A stretch of DNA of 64,000 bases from Pseudomonas brassicacearum subsp. brassicacearum (GCF_008801605.1 NZ_VZPJ01000001.1:1178001-1242000), one strand, 5' to 3'; positions 37,714 to 47,400 are shown, counted from the first letter of the stretch. Notes: generated from the letters alone by a model not told the origin. Numbers and translations are program-made.

Positions 37714-40430
37714 TGAACCGCCAGATCACTGCCTCGACCTGCTGTTATTGCGGGGTCGGTTGCGGCGTCCTGATCGAGCATGACGGCGAGCGCATCCTCG
37801 GCGTCAGCGGCGATCCCGCCCATCCGGCCAACTTTGGCAAACTGTGCAGCAAGGGCTCGACCCTGCACCTGACCGGCGACCTCGCCGCACGCGCGCTCTA
37901 CCCCGAACTGCGCCTGGGCAAAGGACTGGCCCGGGCCCGTACCGACTGGGACAGCGCCCTGGATCACGCCGCCAGCGTCTTCGCCGAGACCATCACCGAG
38001 CACGGCCCGGACAGCGTGGCGTTCTACATCTCCGGCCAATTGCTGACCGAGGACTACTACGCCTTCAACAAGCTCGCCCGGGCATTGGTGGGCACCAATA
38101 ATATCGACAGCAATTCGCGGCTGTGCATGTCCTCCGCCGTGGTGGGCTACAAGCGCAGCCTCGGCGCCGACGCCCCGCCCTGCAGCTACGAAGACCTGGA
38201 GTTGAGCGACTGCGTGATGATCGTCGGCAGTAACATGGCCTACGCCCATCCCATCCTCTTTCGCCGTCTCGAAGAGGCGAAATCCCGTCGACCGCAGATG
38301 AAAATCATCGTCATCGACCCCCGGCGCACCGACACTTGCGATCTGGCAGACCTGCACCTGGCGATCCTGCCGGGCACCGATGTCGCCTTGTTCCATGGGA
38401 TTTTGCACCTGCTGCTGTGGGAAGACTGGATCGACCGCGACTTCATCAAGGCCCACACCGAAGGCCTGGCGGAGCTGAAAAACCTGGTGCGCGATTACAC
38501 CCCGAGCATGGTCGCCCAGCTGTGCGGCATCAGTGTCGAACAACTGCATCAGTGCGCCGAATGGGTCGGCACCTCGCCAAGCTTCCTGTCGTTGTGGTGC
38601 ATGGGTTTGAACCAGTCCACCGCCGGTAGCGCGAAAAACAGCGCCCTGATCAACCTGCACCTGGCCACCGGGCAGATCGGCCGTCCAGGTGCGGGGCCGT
38701 TCTCGCTGACCGGTCAACCCAACGCCATGGGCGGACGGGAAACCGGCAGCCTGTCGAACCTGCTGCCGGGCCATCGCGAAGCCGCCAACCCGGAACATCG
38801 TGCCGAAGTCGCCCACTACTGGGGCGTCGAGCAACTGCCCGCCACCGCTGGCTTGAGCGCCATCGAGCTGTTCGAGCAGGTTCGCAGCGGCAAGATCAAG
38901 GCCTTGTGGATCGCCTGTACCAACCCTGCCCAATCGATGCCGGACCAGACCGCGGTACGTGAAGCCCTGCAAGCCTGCCCGTTCGTGGTGTTGCAGGAAG
39001 CGTTCCGGACCACCGAAACCGCCGCGTTTGCCGACCTGCTGCTGCCAGCGGCCAGTTGGGGCGAGAAAGAAGGTTCGGTGACCAACTCCGAACGGCGCAT
39101 TTCCCACGTCCGCCGGGCCATCGGCGCACCGGGTGAAGCACGGCCGGACTGGGCAATCACGGTAGATTTCGCACAACGCCTGGAAAAACACCTGCGCCCG
39201 AGCCAACCCAGCCTGTTCGCCTTTGAAAGCCCGGCCCAACTCTTCGATGAATACAAACAGCTGACCCGTGGCCGCGACCTGGACTTGTCCGGCATCAGCC
39301 ATGCCCTGATCGACCAACTCGGCCCTCAGCAATGGCCTTTCCCGGACGGCGCCACGGTCGGGACGGCGCGCCTGTACGTGGACGGAATTTTTCCTACTGA
39401 CAGCGGCCGGGCGCGGTTTGTGGCCGACCCCTATCGCGCCGCCAAGGAACTGCGTGACGCCCGCTACCCGTTGACCCTGAACACCGGCCGCCTGCGGGAC
39501 CAATGGCACGGCATGAGCCGTACCGGTACCGCCGCGCAGTTGTTTGGTCATGTGAACGAAGCGGTCCTCAGCCTGCACCCCGACGAACTGCAACGCCATC
39601 GCCTGCAAGCGGGCGACCTGGTCAGCCTCAAGAGCCGTCGCGGCAGCGTGATCGTGGCCGTGGACAGCGACGACAGCGTACGGCCCGGCCAGGCGTTCCT
39701 GCCCATGCACTGGGGCGACCGGTTCCTCAAGGGCGGCGTGAATACCCTGACGCAACCGGCCTTCGATCCCTTGTCGAAACAACCGGAACTCAAGCACAGC
39801 GGCGTACGCCTGGAACCGGTAAACCTGCCTTGGCAGCTTTTCGCCTTGATCGAAGGCGATGTTCAACAGCATCTGGAGGCCCTGCGCCCCCTGTGCGAGG
39901 CGTTTTCCTACGTCAGCCTGAGCCTGACTGGCCGTGAGCGTCCCGCGCTGCTGATTCGCGCTGCCAGCGCTGTCGCCCCCGAACCGCAACTGCTCCAGGC
40001 CATTGATGAACAATTGGGCCTGATCGATGGGCCGGTGCTGGCCTACGACGATCCGCGTCGCTCCATCGGTAAGCGGGTGCGCATCGAAAACGGCCGCATC
40101 ACCGCCATTCGCCTGGCCGGCGAAACTCTGGCCCGGCACTGGTTGCAGAACCTGTGGCTGGAAGGTCGTGCCGATGAACAACTGCGGCGCTGGCTGCTGG
40201 CGCCTTTGAGCGCGCCGCCGGGCAATGTCGGCGCCGCAACGGGTGGCAGTAAAACGCTGTGCAACTGCATGAACGTCAGCCAGCGTGCGATCTGCGCAGG
40301 CATTGAACGCGGCCTGGACTTGCAGGGGCTCAAACAGGAGCTGGGCTGTGGCACGCAATGCGGCTCCTGCGTACCGGAAATCAAGCGCCTGCTGGTTGCC
40401 ACTGCGCAACCGCTGGCGGCTATCTCGTGA
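37713..40430 (+). CDS. nasC: Assimilatory nitrate reductase catalytic subunit
   Basis: The 905-residue molybdopterin enzyme reduces nitrate to nitrite. The N-terminal [4Fe-4S] motif is CCYCGVGC with a fourth Cys at 45. It continues through the molybdopterin oxidoreductase domain (about 60-480) and the dinucleotide-binding domain (about 590-700). A C-terminal BFD-like [2Fe-2S] domain (LCNCMNVS, then CGTQCGSC) probably receives electrons. No twin-arginine signal is present, so it is cytoplasmic, as expected for assimilation. cobA starts 10 bases after its stop. Confidence 0.96.
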   Translation: MNRQITASTCCYCGVGCGVLIEHDGERILGVSGDPAHPANFGKLCSKGSTLHLTGDLAARALYPELRLGKGLARARTDWDSALDHAASVFAETITEHGPDSVAFYISGQLLTEDYYAFNKLARALVGTNNIDSNSRLCMSSAVVGYKRSLGADAPPCSYEDLELSDCVMIVGSNMAYAHPILFRRLEEAKSRRPQMKIIVIDPRRTDTCDLADLHLAILPGTDVALFHGILHLLLWEDWIDRDFIKAHTEGLAELKNLVRDYTPSMVAQLCGISVEQLHQCAEWVGTSPSFLSLWCMGLNQSTAGSAKNSALINLHLATGQIGRPGAGPFSLTGQPNAMGGRETGSLSNLLPGHREAANPEHRAEVAHYWGVEQLPATAGLSAIELFEQVRSGKIKALWIACTNPAQSMPDQTAVREALQACPFVVLQEAFRTTETAAFADLLLPAASWGEKEGSVTNSERRISHVRRAIGAPGEARPDWAITVDFAQRLEKHLRPSQPSLFAFESPAQLFDEYKQLTRGRDLDLSGISHALIDQLGPQQWPFPDGATVGTARLYVDGIFPTDSGRARFVADPYRAAKELRDARYPLTLNTGRLRDQWHGMSRTGTAAQLFGHVNEAVLSLHPDELQRHRLQAGDLVSLKSRRGSVIVAVDSDDSVRPGQAFLPMHWGDRFLKGGVNTLTQPAFDPLSKQPELKHSGVRLEPVNLPWQLFALIEGDVQQHLEALRPLCEAFSYVSLSLTGRERPALLIRAASAVAPEPQLLQAIDEQLGLIDGPVLAYDDPRRSIGKRVRIENGRITAIRLAGETLARHWLQNLWLEGRADEQLRRWLLAPLSAPPGNVGAATGGSKTLCNCMNVSQRAICAGIERGLDLQGLKQELGCGTQCGSCVPEIKRLLVATAQPLAAIS

Positions 40431-40440
40431 GGAAAACACT

Positions 40441-41196
40441 ATGAACGCAAAAGTCTGGCTGGTGGGTGCAGGTCCTGGTGACCCTGAATTGCTGACCCTC
40501 AAAGCCGTGCGCGCCTTGGGCGAAGCCGACGTGGTGCTGATCGACGATCTGGTCAACGCCGCGGTGCTGGAACATTGCCCCGACGCGCGCATCATTGCCG
40601 TGGGCAAGCGCGGCGGCTGCCGCTCCACGCCCCAGGCCTTTATCCATCGCCTGATGCTGCGCTATGCCCGCCAGGGCAAATGCGTGGTGCGTCTCAAGGG
40701 TGGCGACCCATGCATCTTCGGCCGCGGCGGTGAAGAGGCGCAGTGGCTGCGCGAGCAGGGTGTCGAAGTGGAGATGGTCAATGGCATCACCGCCGGCCTC
40801 GCGGGGGCGACCCAGTGCGATATTCCACTGACCCTGCGCGGGATTGCCCGGGGCGTGACGCTGGTGACGGCCCACACCCAGGATGGCAGCAGCCTGAACT
40901 GGCAAGCCTTGGCGCAAAGCGGCACGACGCTGGTGGTGTACATGGGTGTGGCGAAACTGAGCGAAATTCGCGAACAGTTGCTGGCCGGTGGCCTGGCCGC
41001 GAACACGCCTGTCGCCATGATCGAAAATGCGTCCCTGCCCCATCAACGTGACTGCCGCAGCGACCTGGCCTCGATGGACGCCGATGCCAGCACCTTTCAA
41101 CTCAAGAGCCCGGCGATCCTGGTGATTGGCGCGGTGGCCGGTGCTGCCGAACTGGCCACCTCCCCGTCTGCCTGGGTCCAGGTTTCAGCCCTCTGA
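40441..41196 (+). CDS. cobA: Uroporphyrinogen-III C-methyltransferase (SUMT)
   Basis: The 251-residue enzyme makes precorrin-2, the precursor of siroheme needed by NirB, and of cobalamin. Motifs are GAGPGDPELLTLKAVRAL at the N-terminus, GGDPCIFGRGGEEA near residue 85, and VNGITAGLAGATQCDIPLT. GAGG lies upstream of the ATG. As the last gene of the nitrite/nitrate reductase operon it supplies the cofactor in step with demand. The C-terminal 20 residues are poorly conserved. Confidence 0.95.
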   Translation: MNAKVWLVGAGPGDPELLTLKAVRALGEADVVLIDDLVNAAVLEHCPDARIIAVGKRGGCRSTPQAFIHRLMLRYARQGKCVVRLKGGDPCIFGRGGEEAQWLREQGVEVEMVNGITAGLAGATQCDIPLTLRGIARGVTLVTAHTQDGSSLNWQALAQSGTTLVVYMGVAKLSEIREQLLAGGLAANTPVAMIENASLPHQRDCRSDLASMDADASTFQLKSPAILVIGAVAGAAELATSPSAWVQVSAL

Positions 41197-41212
41197 CATA
41201 GACCCCCTACCA

Positions 41213-41302
41213 GTGTGGGAGCGAGCTTGCTCGCGATGGCGGTGTATCAGCAGCCTGGATGGTGACTGACACACAGCAATCGCGAGCAAGCTCGCTCCCA
41301 CA
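41213..41302. repeat. REPIN 3' of cobA
   Basis: Inverted REP pair of the main GTGGGAGCGAGCTTGCTCGCGA family, in the gap between convergent cobA and oprF. Confidence 0.85.
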
Positions 41303-41329
41303 ATGGGATCTGAGTTCGACCGGGAGAAC

Positions 41330-41700
41330 CAGACCGGCTGTTAGGCCGCCTCGCTTTTGATTTTGATCTGGGACGCCCCGTTAACCACGCTGGCCGAACG
41401 CAGGCATTGCGCAGTGGGCAACCCGGCATGGATGCCGGGTTAGCCGCGCTGGGCCATGGATGGCCCTTCGCGGCGGGCCCACGGAGCAATGCCGGAGTGA
41501 GGGCATGCCGAGCCTAAGCGAGGCACCGAGTGGTGGGGCAAGCCTTTTTTGCTTACTTTTTTTGGCGTCTGAAAAAAAGTGAGCCGCCGTAAGGGCGGAA
41601 CCCTAAGTAGCCGTTACCGCAGCAATGGATATGTACCCGGTCATGCCGTCAGACCGCCATCGCGCAGCAATGGATATGCACCCAATCAAACCGCCACCGT
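41330..41700. repeat. Composite intergenic repeat with nested hairpins
   Basis: This gene-free 370-bp stretch contains AACCCGGCAT/ATGCCGGGTT (about 41420-41443), the hairpin GCTTACTTTTTTT / AAAAAAAGTGAGC (about 41551-41584) and CCGCC-GTAA-GGGCGG (about 41585-41600). A direct repeat GCAGCAATGGATATG-ACCC follows near 41622 and 41666. Parts resemble an intergenic repeat I recall from several Pseudomonas genomes. I see no coding function. Confidence 0.6.
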
Positions 41701-41740
41701 AAACTATTTCCCCGCTGATTTTCATAAATCCCAGGCAAAG

Positions 41741-41768
41741 AAAAGCCCGGCCTAGGCCGGGCTTTTCC
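41741..41768. terminator. Terminator of oprF (possibly bidirectional with cobA)
   Basis: A perfect 28-base palindrome with arms GAAAAGCCCGGCCT / AGGCCGGGCTTTTC. On the minus strand it ends in TTTTCTTT, directly after oprF. Confidence 0.9.
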
Positions 41769-41783
41769 AAAGCTGTGGGCTAA

Positions 41784-42818
41784 TTACTTAGCTTGGGCTT
41801 CAACCTGCGCTTCTACGCGACGGTTAACTGCACGACCAGCTTCAGTGGCGTTGTCAGCAACTGGGCGGGATTCGCCGTAGCCAACAGACTGAACGCGGGA
41901 CGATTCAACACCGTACTGGTTGGTCAGAACTTGCTTAACGGCGTTTGCACGACGCTCAGACAGTTTCTGGTTGTAAGCGTCAGGACCGACGGAGTCAGTG
42001 TGACCTTCAACAGTGGTGCTGGTGGATGGGTACTGCTTCATGAAGTCAGCCAGGTTCTTGATGTCGCCGTAGCTGTTAGGCTTGACAACCGACTTGTCGA
42101 AGTCGAACTTCACGTCCAGCTCAACACGTACGACTTCAGCAACAGCTGGGCAGCCATCAGCGTCAACGGTTACGTTGGCTGGGGTGTCAGGGCACTTGTC
42201 GACGTTGTCGCACACGCCATCGTTGTCGCTGTCGGAGCAGACTTCAGCCGGAGCTGGAACTGGAGCAGCAGCAGGCTTGGAGCCGCCACCGAAGTTCACA
42301 CCGATACCGACGCTTGGAGCCCACTCGGTGTCGCCCTGGTCGATGTTGTACTGAGCTTCAACGCCAGCACGGGCGTAGAAGTTCTCGGTGAAGTACAGCT
42401 TGGCGCCGCCGCCAACGTTGGCGAAGGTGGAACGGTTACGGCCGTTGCTGCCATTCTGGTCGATGCTCTGGTCGGAGAAACCGGCCGAAACGTATGGACG
42501 CAGCATGTCGCCTGGGTTGTTGAAGTGGTACAGAGCGTCCAGAGCGGTGTTGGCGCCTTTGACGTTGGTGCCGTCGTCAGTACGGGCGTTGTGCACTTCG
42601 TCGTAGGCCAGACGCAGTTCAACGTCGTCGGTCAGGAAGTAACCAACCGAACCGCCGAACAGGTTGCCGTTGTTCTTGAAGTTACGAGCGCTGTCGAATT
42701 GTTCTTTCTTGGCGAAGCCTTCGATTTCAACTGCGCCTTGGCCTTGTGCCAGAGCGCCGAACGAAGTGGCAGCAATCAAAGAACCAATGGCAAAGCCCAA
42801 GGTGTTTTTCAGTTTCAT
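41784..42818 (-). CDS. oprF: Major outer-membrane porin OprF
   Basis: The 344-residue porin has a 24-residue signal peptide (cleaved after ALA), an N-terminal eight-stranded barrel (about 25-180), a Pro/Ala hinge, and a calcium-binding thrombospondin type-3-like segment with four Cys (CSDSDNDGVCDNVDKCPD). A C-terminal OmpA domain follows that binds peptidoglycan (EGHTDSVGPDAYNQKLSERRA). It forms a slow nonspecific pore and anchors the outer membrane. sigX lies directly upstream on the same strand. Confidence 0.97.
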   Translation of the reverse strand: MKLKNTLGFAIGSLIAATSFGALAQGQGAVEIEGFAKKEQFDSARNFKNNGNLFGGSVGYFLTDDVELRLAYDEVHNARTDDGTNVKGANTALDALYHFNNPGDMLRPYVSAGFSDQSIDQNGSNGRNRSTFANVGGGAKLYFTENFYARAGVEAQYNIDQGDTEWAPSVGIGVNFGGGSKPAAAPVPAPAEVCSDSDNDGVCDNVDKCPDTPANVTVDADGCPAVAEVVRVELDVKFDFDKSVVKPNSYGDIKNLADFMKQYPSTSTTVEGHTDSVGPDAYNQKLSERRANAVKQVLTNQYGVESSRVQSVGYGESRPVADNATEAGRAVNRRVEAQVEAQAK

Positions 42819-42926
42819 CCGTTAAATCCCCATCTGGTGATTGTGAAGCAGTCCCGCAAACCGGGGGACAACTCGGCGGCAAGTCTAACAGAACTTGCCT
42901 ACACGTAAGAGATATTTGCGCCGAAC

Positions 42927-43517
42927 TTAAGTTTCAGCAATGCCTGCAAATTTCTCACGCAATTTGTCAAGAGCGCGCTTGTAACGCATTTTTGTCGCGC
43001 TCAAACCCATATGCATTATGTCTGCGATCTCCTGGAATTCCAGCTCTGCGACAAATCGTAGCACCAGAATTTCCCGATCGATCGGGTTCACATAGACCAG
43101 CCAGCGATCGAGTCCCCCCTTCTCCTCGGGCTTGGGCGCCTTATCTTCCGACGCTTCCTCCAGAGGATCCAGGCTCAAAGCGTCCATCAAGCGACGCTTT
43201 CGCCGTTCCTTGCGATACTGCGTGATGCATTCGTTGTAGGTGATGCTGTAGAGCCAGGTCTTGAACTTCGATTTCCCCTCGAAGTTCTTCAACCCATACA
43301 GCACCTTCAACATCACCTCCTGACAGACATCGTCAGCATCGCGATCGTTCCCAAGATATCGTGCACAAACGTTAAATAATGTTCTCTGGTAGCGGCGCAT
43401 CAATTCTTCATAGGCGCGCGTTACGTGAAACAGCTCGGTATGCGCGCGCGCGACCAACTCCTCATCGGAGAGATCACGGGGGTCGTAGCGCGTAGATAGC
43501 GATTGGGGTTTGTTCAA
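42927..43517 (-). CDS. sigX: ECF sigma factor SigX
   Basis: The 196-residue sigma factor has region 2 (about 30-95, with DADDVCQEVMLKVL and the -10 binding helix WLYSITYNECITQYRK) and region 4 (about 135-190, with ILVLRFVAELEFQEIADIMHM). In Pseudomonas SigX responds to envelope stress and membrane fluidity, and it drives oprF and lipid-metabolism genes. It sits between cmpX and oprF, the conserved order. Its start is uncontested and the product begins MNKPQSLSTRYDPRDL. Confidence 0.96.
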   Translation of the reverse strand: MNKPQSLSTRYDPRDLSDEELVARAHTELFHVTRAYEELMRRYQRTLFNVCARYLGNDRDADDVCQEVMLKVLYGLKNFEGKSKFKTWLYSITYNECITQYRKERRKRRLMDALSLDPLEEASEDKAPKPEEKGGLDRWLVYVNPIDREILVLRFVAELEFQEIADIMHMGLSATKMRYKRALDKLREKFAGIAET

Positions 43518-43608
43518 AACAAGTCGGGCCGACAGTCTAGGTCAATGTGCGCCGCAGCCTGCGATAGCAGGCATTTTGCGGCGGCATACATTAGCAGGGT
43601 TTGCCGGG

Positions 43609-44433
43609 TTAGCGGCTACTCACATGCTGTTCCAGCAGGATCCGATTGGAAAGCGACACCAGCTCGCCCTCCTCGGTCAGCAATGTGGTCTTCACCGTGC
43701 CAATCTCTTCGATCTGGCCTTCGACCTCGCCAACACGCACTTGTTGCCCAACCTCATACAATTCACGCACATAGATTCCCGCCAGGATCTGACCGGCGAT
43801 TTCACGACTCCCCAATCCCATTGCCAGCGCAACCGCCAGACCAACGGTAATCAAAACGATCACGATCACGTGGTTGAGCAGGTCAGTCTTGACCTCCAAC
43901 TGGCTGATCGCCACCGAAATACTGATGATGATCACCAGGCCCTGAGCAATTCGCCCTACGCCAGCGGCGTAGTCCAGCCCAACGCCCTCGGCCGCGCCGC
44001 GCACCAGCCCATTGGCCAGTTGCGCCAGCAGAACGCCGACCAGCAACACCAGCGCAGCACCAAAAACCTTCGGCAAATACAATGCGAGCATATCGAGCGT
44101 AGCCGAAACTCGCTCAAGGCCAAGGGATTCTGCTGCCGAAACCAGGAAAATCAGCAATACGAACCAATACACGATCTTGCCGACCAGGGTCGAGATCGGT
44201 ACCTGGATGCCACCACGGGACAGCAACTTGGTCAGGCCGGTGCCGCCCATCAGGCGATCGAGGCCCAGCTTGGCAAGCAGCTTGGACAGCAGCGTGTCCA
44301 GCAGCTTGGCCACGACAAAGCCCAACAGCAGTACCACCAGGGCGCCGAAGAGGTTGGGGATGAAGTTAGCTACTTTGGTCCACAACGCAGTCATCGCCGT
44401 GACGAGGCTCTGGGTCCAGAGATCAAGTTCCAT
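43609..44433 (-). CDS. cmpX: Mechanosensitive-channel-like membrane protein CmpX
   Basis: The 274-residue protein has four or five hydrophobic helices and a C-terminal MscS-like beta domain (GQQVRVGEVEGQIEEIGTVKTTLLTEEGELVSL). The ATG at 44433 (MELDLWTQ) is chosen; a TTG two codons upstream is the alternative. In Pseudomonas, CmpX influences SigX activity, and the gene is always upstream of sigX. It begins 2 bases after the crfX stop, so the two are coupled. Confidence 0.93.
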   Translation of the reverse strand: MELDLWTQSLVTAMTALWTKVANFIPNLFGALVVLLLGFVVAKLLDTLLSKLLAKLGLDRLMGGTGLTKLLSRGGIQVPISTLVGKIVYWFVLLIFLVSAAESLGLERVSATLDMLALYLPKVFGAALVLLVGVLLAQLANGLVRGAAEGVGLDYAAGVGRIAQGLVIIISISVAISQLEVKTDLLNHVIVIVLITVGLAVALAMGLGSREIAGQILAGIYVRELYEVGQQVRVGEVEGQIEEIGTVKTTLLTEEGELVSLSNRILLEQHVSSR

Positions 44434-44435
44434 AT

Positions 44436-44681
44436 TCAATCAGCCTTATCAGCGGTGCGAGTAACAGGTTTACGGCGGGAAACCGGCGAGAGATGGGCCG
44501 ATCCGTTATTCAGGGCGATCATCAGCGCGGGCAACCAGCGGCCCAGCAGGCTGAACAGATCACCTGCGCCGACCTGGCGGTTGGCGGTTTTCAGTACACG
44601 TCCCAGGCATGCATCGTCGTCCCGGCTGGACGGCGAAGCCTTGAGCATGTCGCGCAAAGACTGTTCAAACGGATCGTGCAT
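44436..44681 (-). CDS. crfX: Small protein CrfX
   Basis: The 81-residue protein matches the short Pseudomonas CrfX family located between cmaX and cmpX (MHDPFEQSLRDMLKAS; a conserved ACLGRVLKTANRQVGAGDLFSLL core). Its role is not known. The ATG at 44681 is chosen because GAGAGG lies 5 bases upstream, leaving a nearby GTG no room for a ribosome site. Confidence 0.85.
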   Translation of the reverse strand: MHDPFEQSLRDMLKASPSSRDDDACLGRVLKTANRQVGAGDLFSLLGRWLPALMIALNNGSAHLSPVSRRKPVTRTADKAD

Positions 44682-44744
44682 ACGCACCTCTCGTGATGTC
44701 TGTGGAAGACGCGATCAAATTTCGTCGGGTCACATGAAACCCCA

Positions 44745-45740
44745 TCACACCCAGCGCAAACGACGGAACAACCACCACTGCCCCAGCGCCACGCAGATCA
44801 TCAGCAGGCAGGCGACCATGAAACCGTAGGGGCTTGCGGAAAACGGAATGCCGCCGACATTGATACCCAGAAGGCCGGTGAGAAAACTCATCGGCAGGAA
44901 AATCCCGGTGACGATACCGAAGCGGTACATGGTGCGGTTCATGCGCACCGAAAGGCGCCGGTCTTCGGCCTCCAGCACAAGCCCCACGCGCTCTCGGGTC
45001 AATTCCAGCTCCTCGAGGTAACGGGTCAGGCTGTTGTTCAATTCGTTCCAGTAGTCGCCGTCATCGTCGCAAAACCATGGCAGTTTGAGCCGCGTCATCT
45101 GGCCGAAGATGTCCCGCTGTGGCGCCAGGAATCGCTTGAGCCCGGCAGCCCTTCGACGGATGTGCAAAATGGCGTCGTGCTCAGGGGTATACCGTTCGTC
45201 GGTATCGAGTTTTTCTTCCTCGGTATCGACGATTTCGGAGAGGCAGGTGACCAGGTCCTGCACCTTATTGGTGAGGTATTGCGCCATGTAGAGGATGAGT
45301 TCGGACGCCGTTTTCGGACCCTTGCCCTCGGCCAGCTGCGCCAGCAGCTCATCGGTGGCGCGCAACGGACGCAGGCGCAGGGAGATCACCCGCTGGGCAG
45401 ACGCAAAGATCCGTACCGACACCATGTCTTCAGGCTCGGCACCCGGGTTGAGGTTGATCCCCCGCAGGAACAGCAGCAGTTCGGCGTTGGGCAACGGCAA
45501 CAAGCGCGGCCGGGTGTTCTCTTCGAGCAGCAAGTCGCAGTTGAATTCGCTCAGGCCGCTGGATTTGCGCAGCCAGGTGTGGGTTTGCGGATGACTGCGA
45601 TCCCAGTGCAGCCACAGGCTTTCATGGGCCTGCAACTGCAAATCGTCCAGTTCGGTCCGGGCTATGGAACGCGCGCCGCCTTTACCGTCCAGCACCAGGG
45701 CATGCACCAGCCCCCATTGCGCGTTTTCTTCCTCGAACAT
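44745..45740 (-). CDS. cmaX: CorA/ZntB-type divalent cation transporter CmaX
   Basis: The 331-residue protein has the long cytoplasmic N-terminal domain of the CorA superfamily and two C-terminal membrane helices. The pore signature reads LTGLLGINVGGIP, the GxN form seen in ZntB rather than GMN of CorA. The ATG at 45740 (MFEEENAQWG) is preferred because AAGGG lies 6 bases before it. It heads the cmaX-crfX-cmpX-sigX-oprF cluster. Confidence 0.93.
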   Translation of the reverse strand: MFEEENAQWGLVHALVLDGKGGARSIARTELDDLQLQAHESLWLHWDRSHPQTHTWLRKSSGLSEFNCDLLLEENTRPRLLPLPNAELLLFLRGINLNPGAEPEDMVSVRIFASAQRVISLRLRPLRATDELLAQLAEGKGPKTASELILYMAQYLTNKVQDLVTCLSEIVDTEEEKLDTDERYTPEHDAILHIRRRAAGLKRFLAPQRDIFGQMTRLKLPWFCDDDGDYWNELNNSLTRYLEELELTRERVGLVLEAEDRRLSVRMNRTMYRFGIVTGIFLPMSFLTGLLGINVGGIPFSASPYGFMVACLLMICVALGQWWLFRRLRWV

Positions 45741-45765
45741 CCTCATCCCTTATGGCTGTACTGCT

Positions 45766-46257
45766 TCATTCAGGCATTTTCAGCGGGCTTGGCGAGACGA
45801 TTACGCCGTTATTGTCCGCATAGACATACTCGCCCGGGCGAAACGTCACGCCGGCAAAGGTCACCGGCACATTGAGCTCGCCGACGCCACGCCGGTCGGT
45901 CTTCATCGGGTGACTGGCCAGGGCCTGAACCCCGAGGTCCGTCTGGGCGATGATGTCGACGTCGCGGATGCAACCGTAGACCACCAGCCCTTCCCAGCCG
46001 TTTTTCGCGGCTTTTTCCGCCAGCATGTCCCCCAGCAGCGCCCGACGCAGGGAACCGCCGCCATCGACCACCAGCACCTTGCCGTTGCCCTTGAGTTCAA
46101 CCTGCTCCTTGACCCGCGAGTTGTCCTCGAAGCACTTGATGGTCACGATTTCGCCGCCGAAGGAATCGCGGCCGCCGAAATTGCTGAACATCGGCTCCAA
46201 CACCTGTACCAGTTCCGGGTAGGCGTCGCACAGGTCGGGCGTGAGGTAATGGTTCAT
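45766..46257 (-). CDS. rraA: Regulator of RNase E activity RraA
   Basis: The 163-residue protein belongs to the RraA/HMG-aldolase family, with [22 protein letters not shown], the phosphate-site segment [22 protein letters not shown] and the terminal [15 protein letters not shown]. RraA binds RNase E and dampens mRNA decay; some relatives act as aldolases. AGGAGTT lies before the ATG at 46257. It is 25 bases upstream of cmaX on the same strand and may be cotranscribed. Confidence 0.95.
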   Translation of the reverse strand: MNHYLTPDLCDAYPELVQVLEPMFSNFGGRDSFGGEIVTIKCFEDNSRVKEQVELKGNGKVLVVDGGGSLRRALLGDMLAEKAAKNGWEGLVVYGCIRDVDIIAQTDLGVQALASHPMKTDRRGVGELNVPVTFAGVTFRPGEYVYADNNGVIVSPSPLKMPE

Positions 46258-46383
46258 CGAACAACTCCTGAAAGGCTGGAACGTCGGACTGAATGAGCAA
46301 CCGTTTGTGACTGGAACCGCTTGAAGCGTCATATCTTAGCCGCAAGCCGACCAGAGCGAAATGCCCTTGTCAGAGCCTTCGCC

Positions 46384-47373
46384 TCAAACCGCCTCGGCCA
46401 ACTGGGGCTGTTCGGCCAGCAAAGGGGCCTGCTGATCCTTGAGCCAACGCGCCACCAGCGGCCAGACTTCAAGATGCGCAGCCTTGCTGACCAGCATCTC
46501 GACGTGACCGAAGTCTTCGGTGAAACCCTGTCCCCGGCCCAGGCAGACAAACTGCTTGTGCTCGGAACCAATCTGATCGAAGAGCTTGCGGCACGCCCAG
46601 GTCGGGTCCTGGTGATCGCCTGTGGCACTCACCGCCAACACCGGCAACTGGACATCGGCCAACCCGGCCCACCAGTTCTTCTCGGCATCGCCGAAACGTC
46701 CGAACAGGCCGTACCAGCGCATGCTTTCCAGGGCCAGGCCGATGGGCTCGTCCTCGGGGCCGCGCTTGAGCCTTGAACCGGACAATTGAGCAAAACGCTT
46801 GAGGATGAAGCGACCGCTCCACTCCACTGGCGGAATCTTCAACGGCCAGTAGGTACGGCTGACCTGGGTACCAAAGAACGCCGCCGAAGCCACCGCCGGC
46901 TCGCCCAGGTAATGGCCGCCCAAGGCGGCCGCCAGGGTGATGCCACCCAGGGAGTGACCGATCCAGTGGGGCACTTGCCCACTCTGCTCACGCACGAAGG
47001 CGCCAATGGCCGGCAAGTCGTAGCGGGCGTAGTCGGCCACGCGATTGTTGCGATAGCCCTGGTTGCGCTGGGACAACCCATGGCCGCGCATCTCGGGAAT
47101 CCAGACATCGAACCCCAGGCGTGCCAGGTACGCGCCCAGGCCCAGGCCCTTGGGGGAATACCAGAAACGCCGATTGGAAAAACTGCCGTGCAACAGGATC
47201 ACCGGGACCCCACGGGTTTCGCAGGCGTCGGCCATGCCCAGCCGGGTGACGGCCAGTTCGACGCTGGCGTCCGGGCTGTTGCCGGGTTTCAAGCGATAGA
47301 CATCTTCGCTCAGATCACCGCGCCGCTCGGCGCTGATCAGGGCGACAGGAAAGAGGTTGCTGCTGCTTTGCAT
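46384..47373 (-). CDS. Alpha/beta hydrolase (esterase/lipase-like)
   Basis: The 329-residue protein has the oxyanion strand VILLHGSFSNRRFW, the nucleophile elbow WIGHSLGG with catalytic Ser, a likely acid around SATGDHQDP, and His in the terminal EDFGHVEML. No signal peptide is visible. The same gene lies beside rraA and ppsA in other Pseudomonas. The substrate is unknown. The start is taken at ATG 47373. Confidence 0.88.
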   Translation of the reverse strand: MQSSSNLFPVALISAERRGDLSEDVYRLKPGNSPDASVELAVTRLGMADACETRGVPVILLHGSFSNRRFWYSPKGLGLGAYLARLGFDVWIPEMRGHGLSQRNQGYRNNRVADYARYDLPAIGAFVREQSGQVPHWIGHSLGGITLAAALGGHYLGEPAVASAAFFGTQVSRTYWPLKIPPVEWSGRFILKRFAQLSGSRLKRGPEDEPIGLALESMRWYGLFGRFGDAEKNWWAGLADVQLPVLAVSATGDHQDPTWACRKLFDQIGSEHKQFVCLGRGQGFTEDFGHVEMLVSKAAHLEVWPLVARWLKDQQAPLLAEQPQLAEAV

Positions 47374-47400
47374 GATCTTCTTGCACAAAAAAAAGACGAC

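Noticed and set aside
37656..40628. 990-codon open frame antisense to nasC
   Set aside because: Same reason: third-position GC bias opens the opposite strand, while nasC has all catalytic motifs.
41247..41489. 80-codon minus-strand open frame after cobA
   Set aside because: It spans a REPIN and the composite repeat; predicted peptides of this kind are common artefacts of such repeats.
42924..42933. Palindrome AACTTAAGTT at the sigX stop
   Set aside because: Short, AT-rich and without a U-run; not enough to call a terminator or operator.
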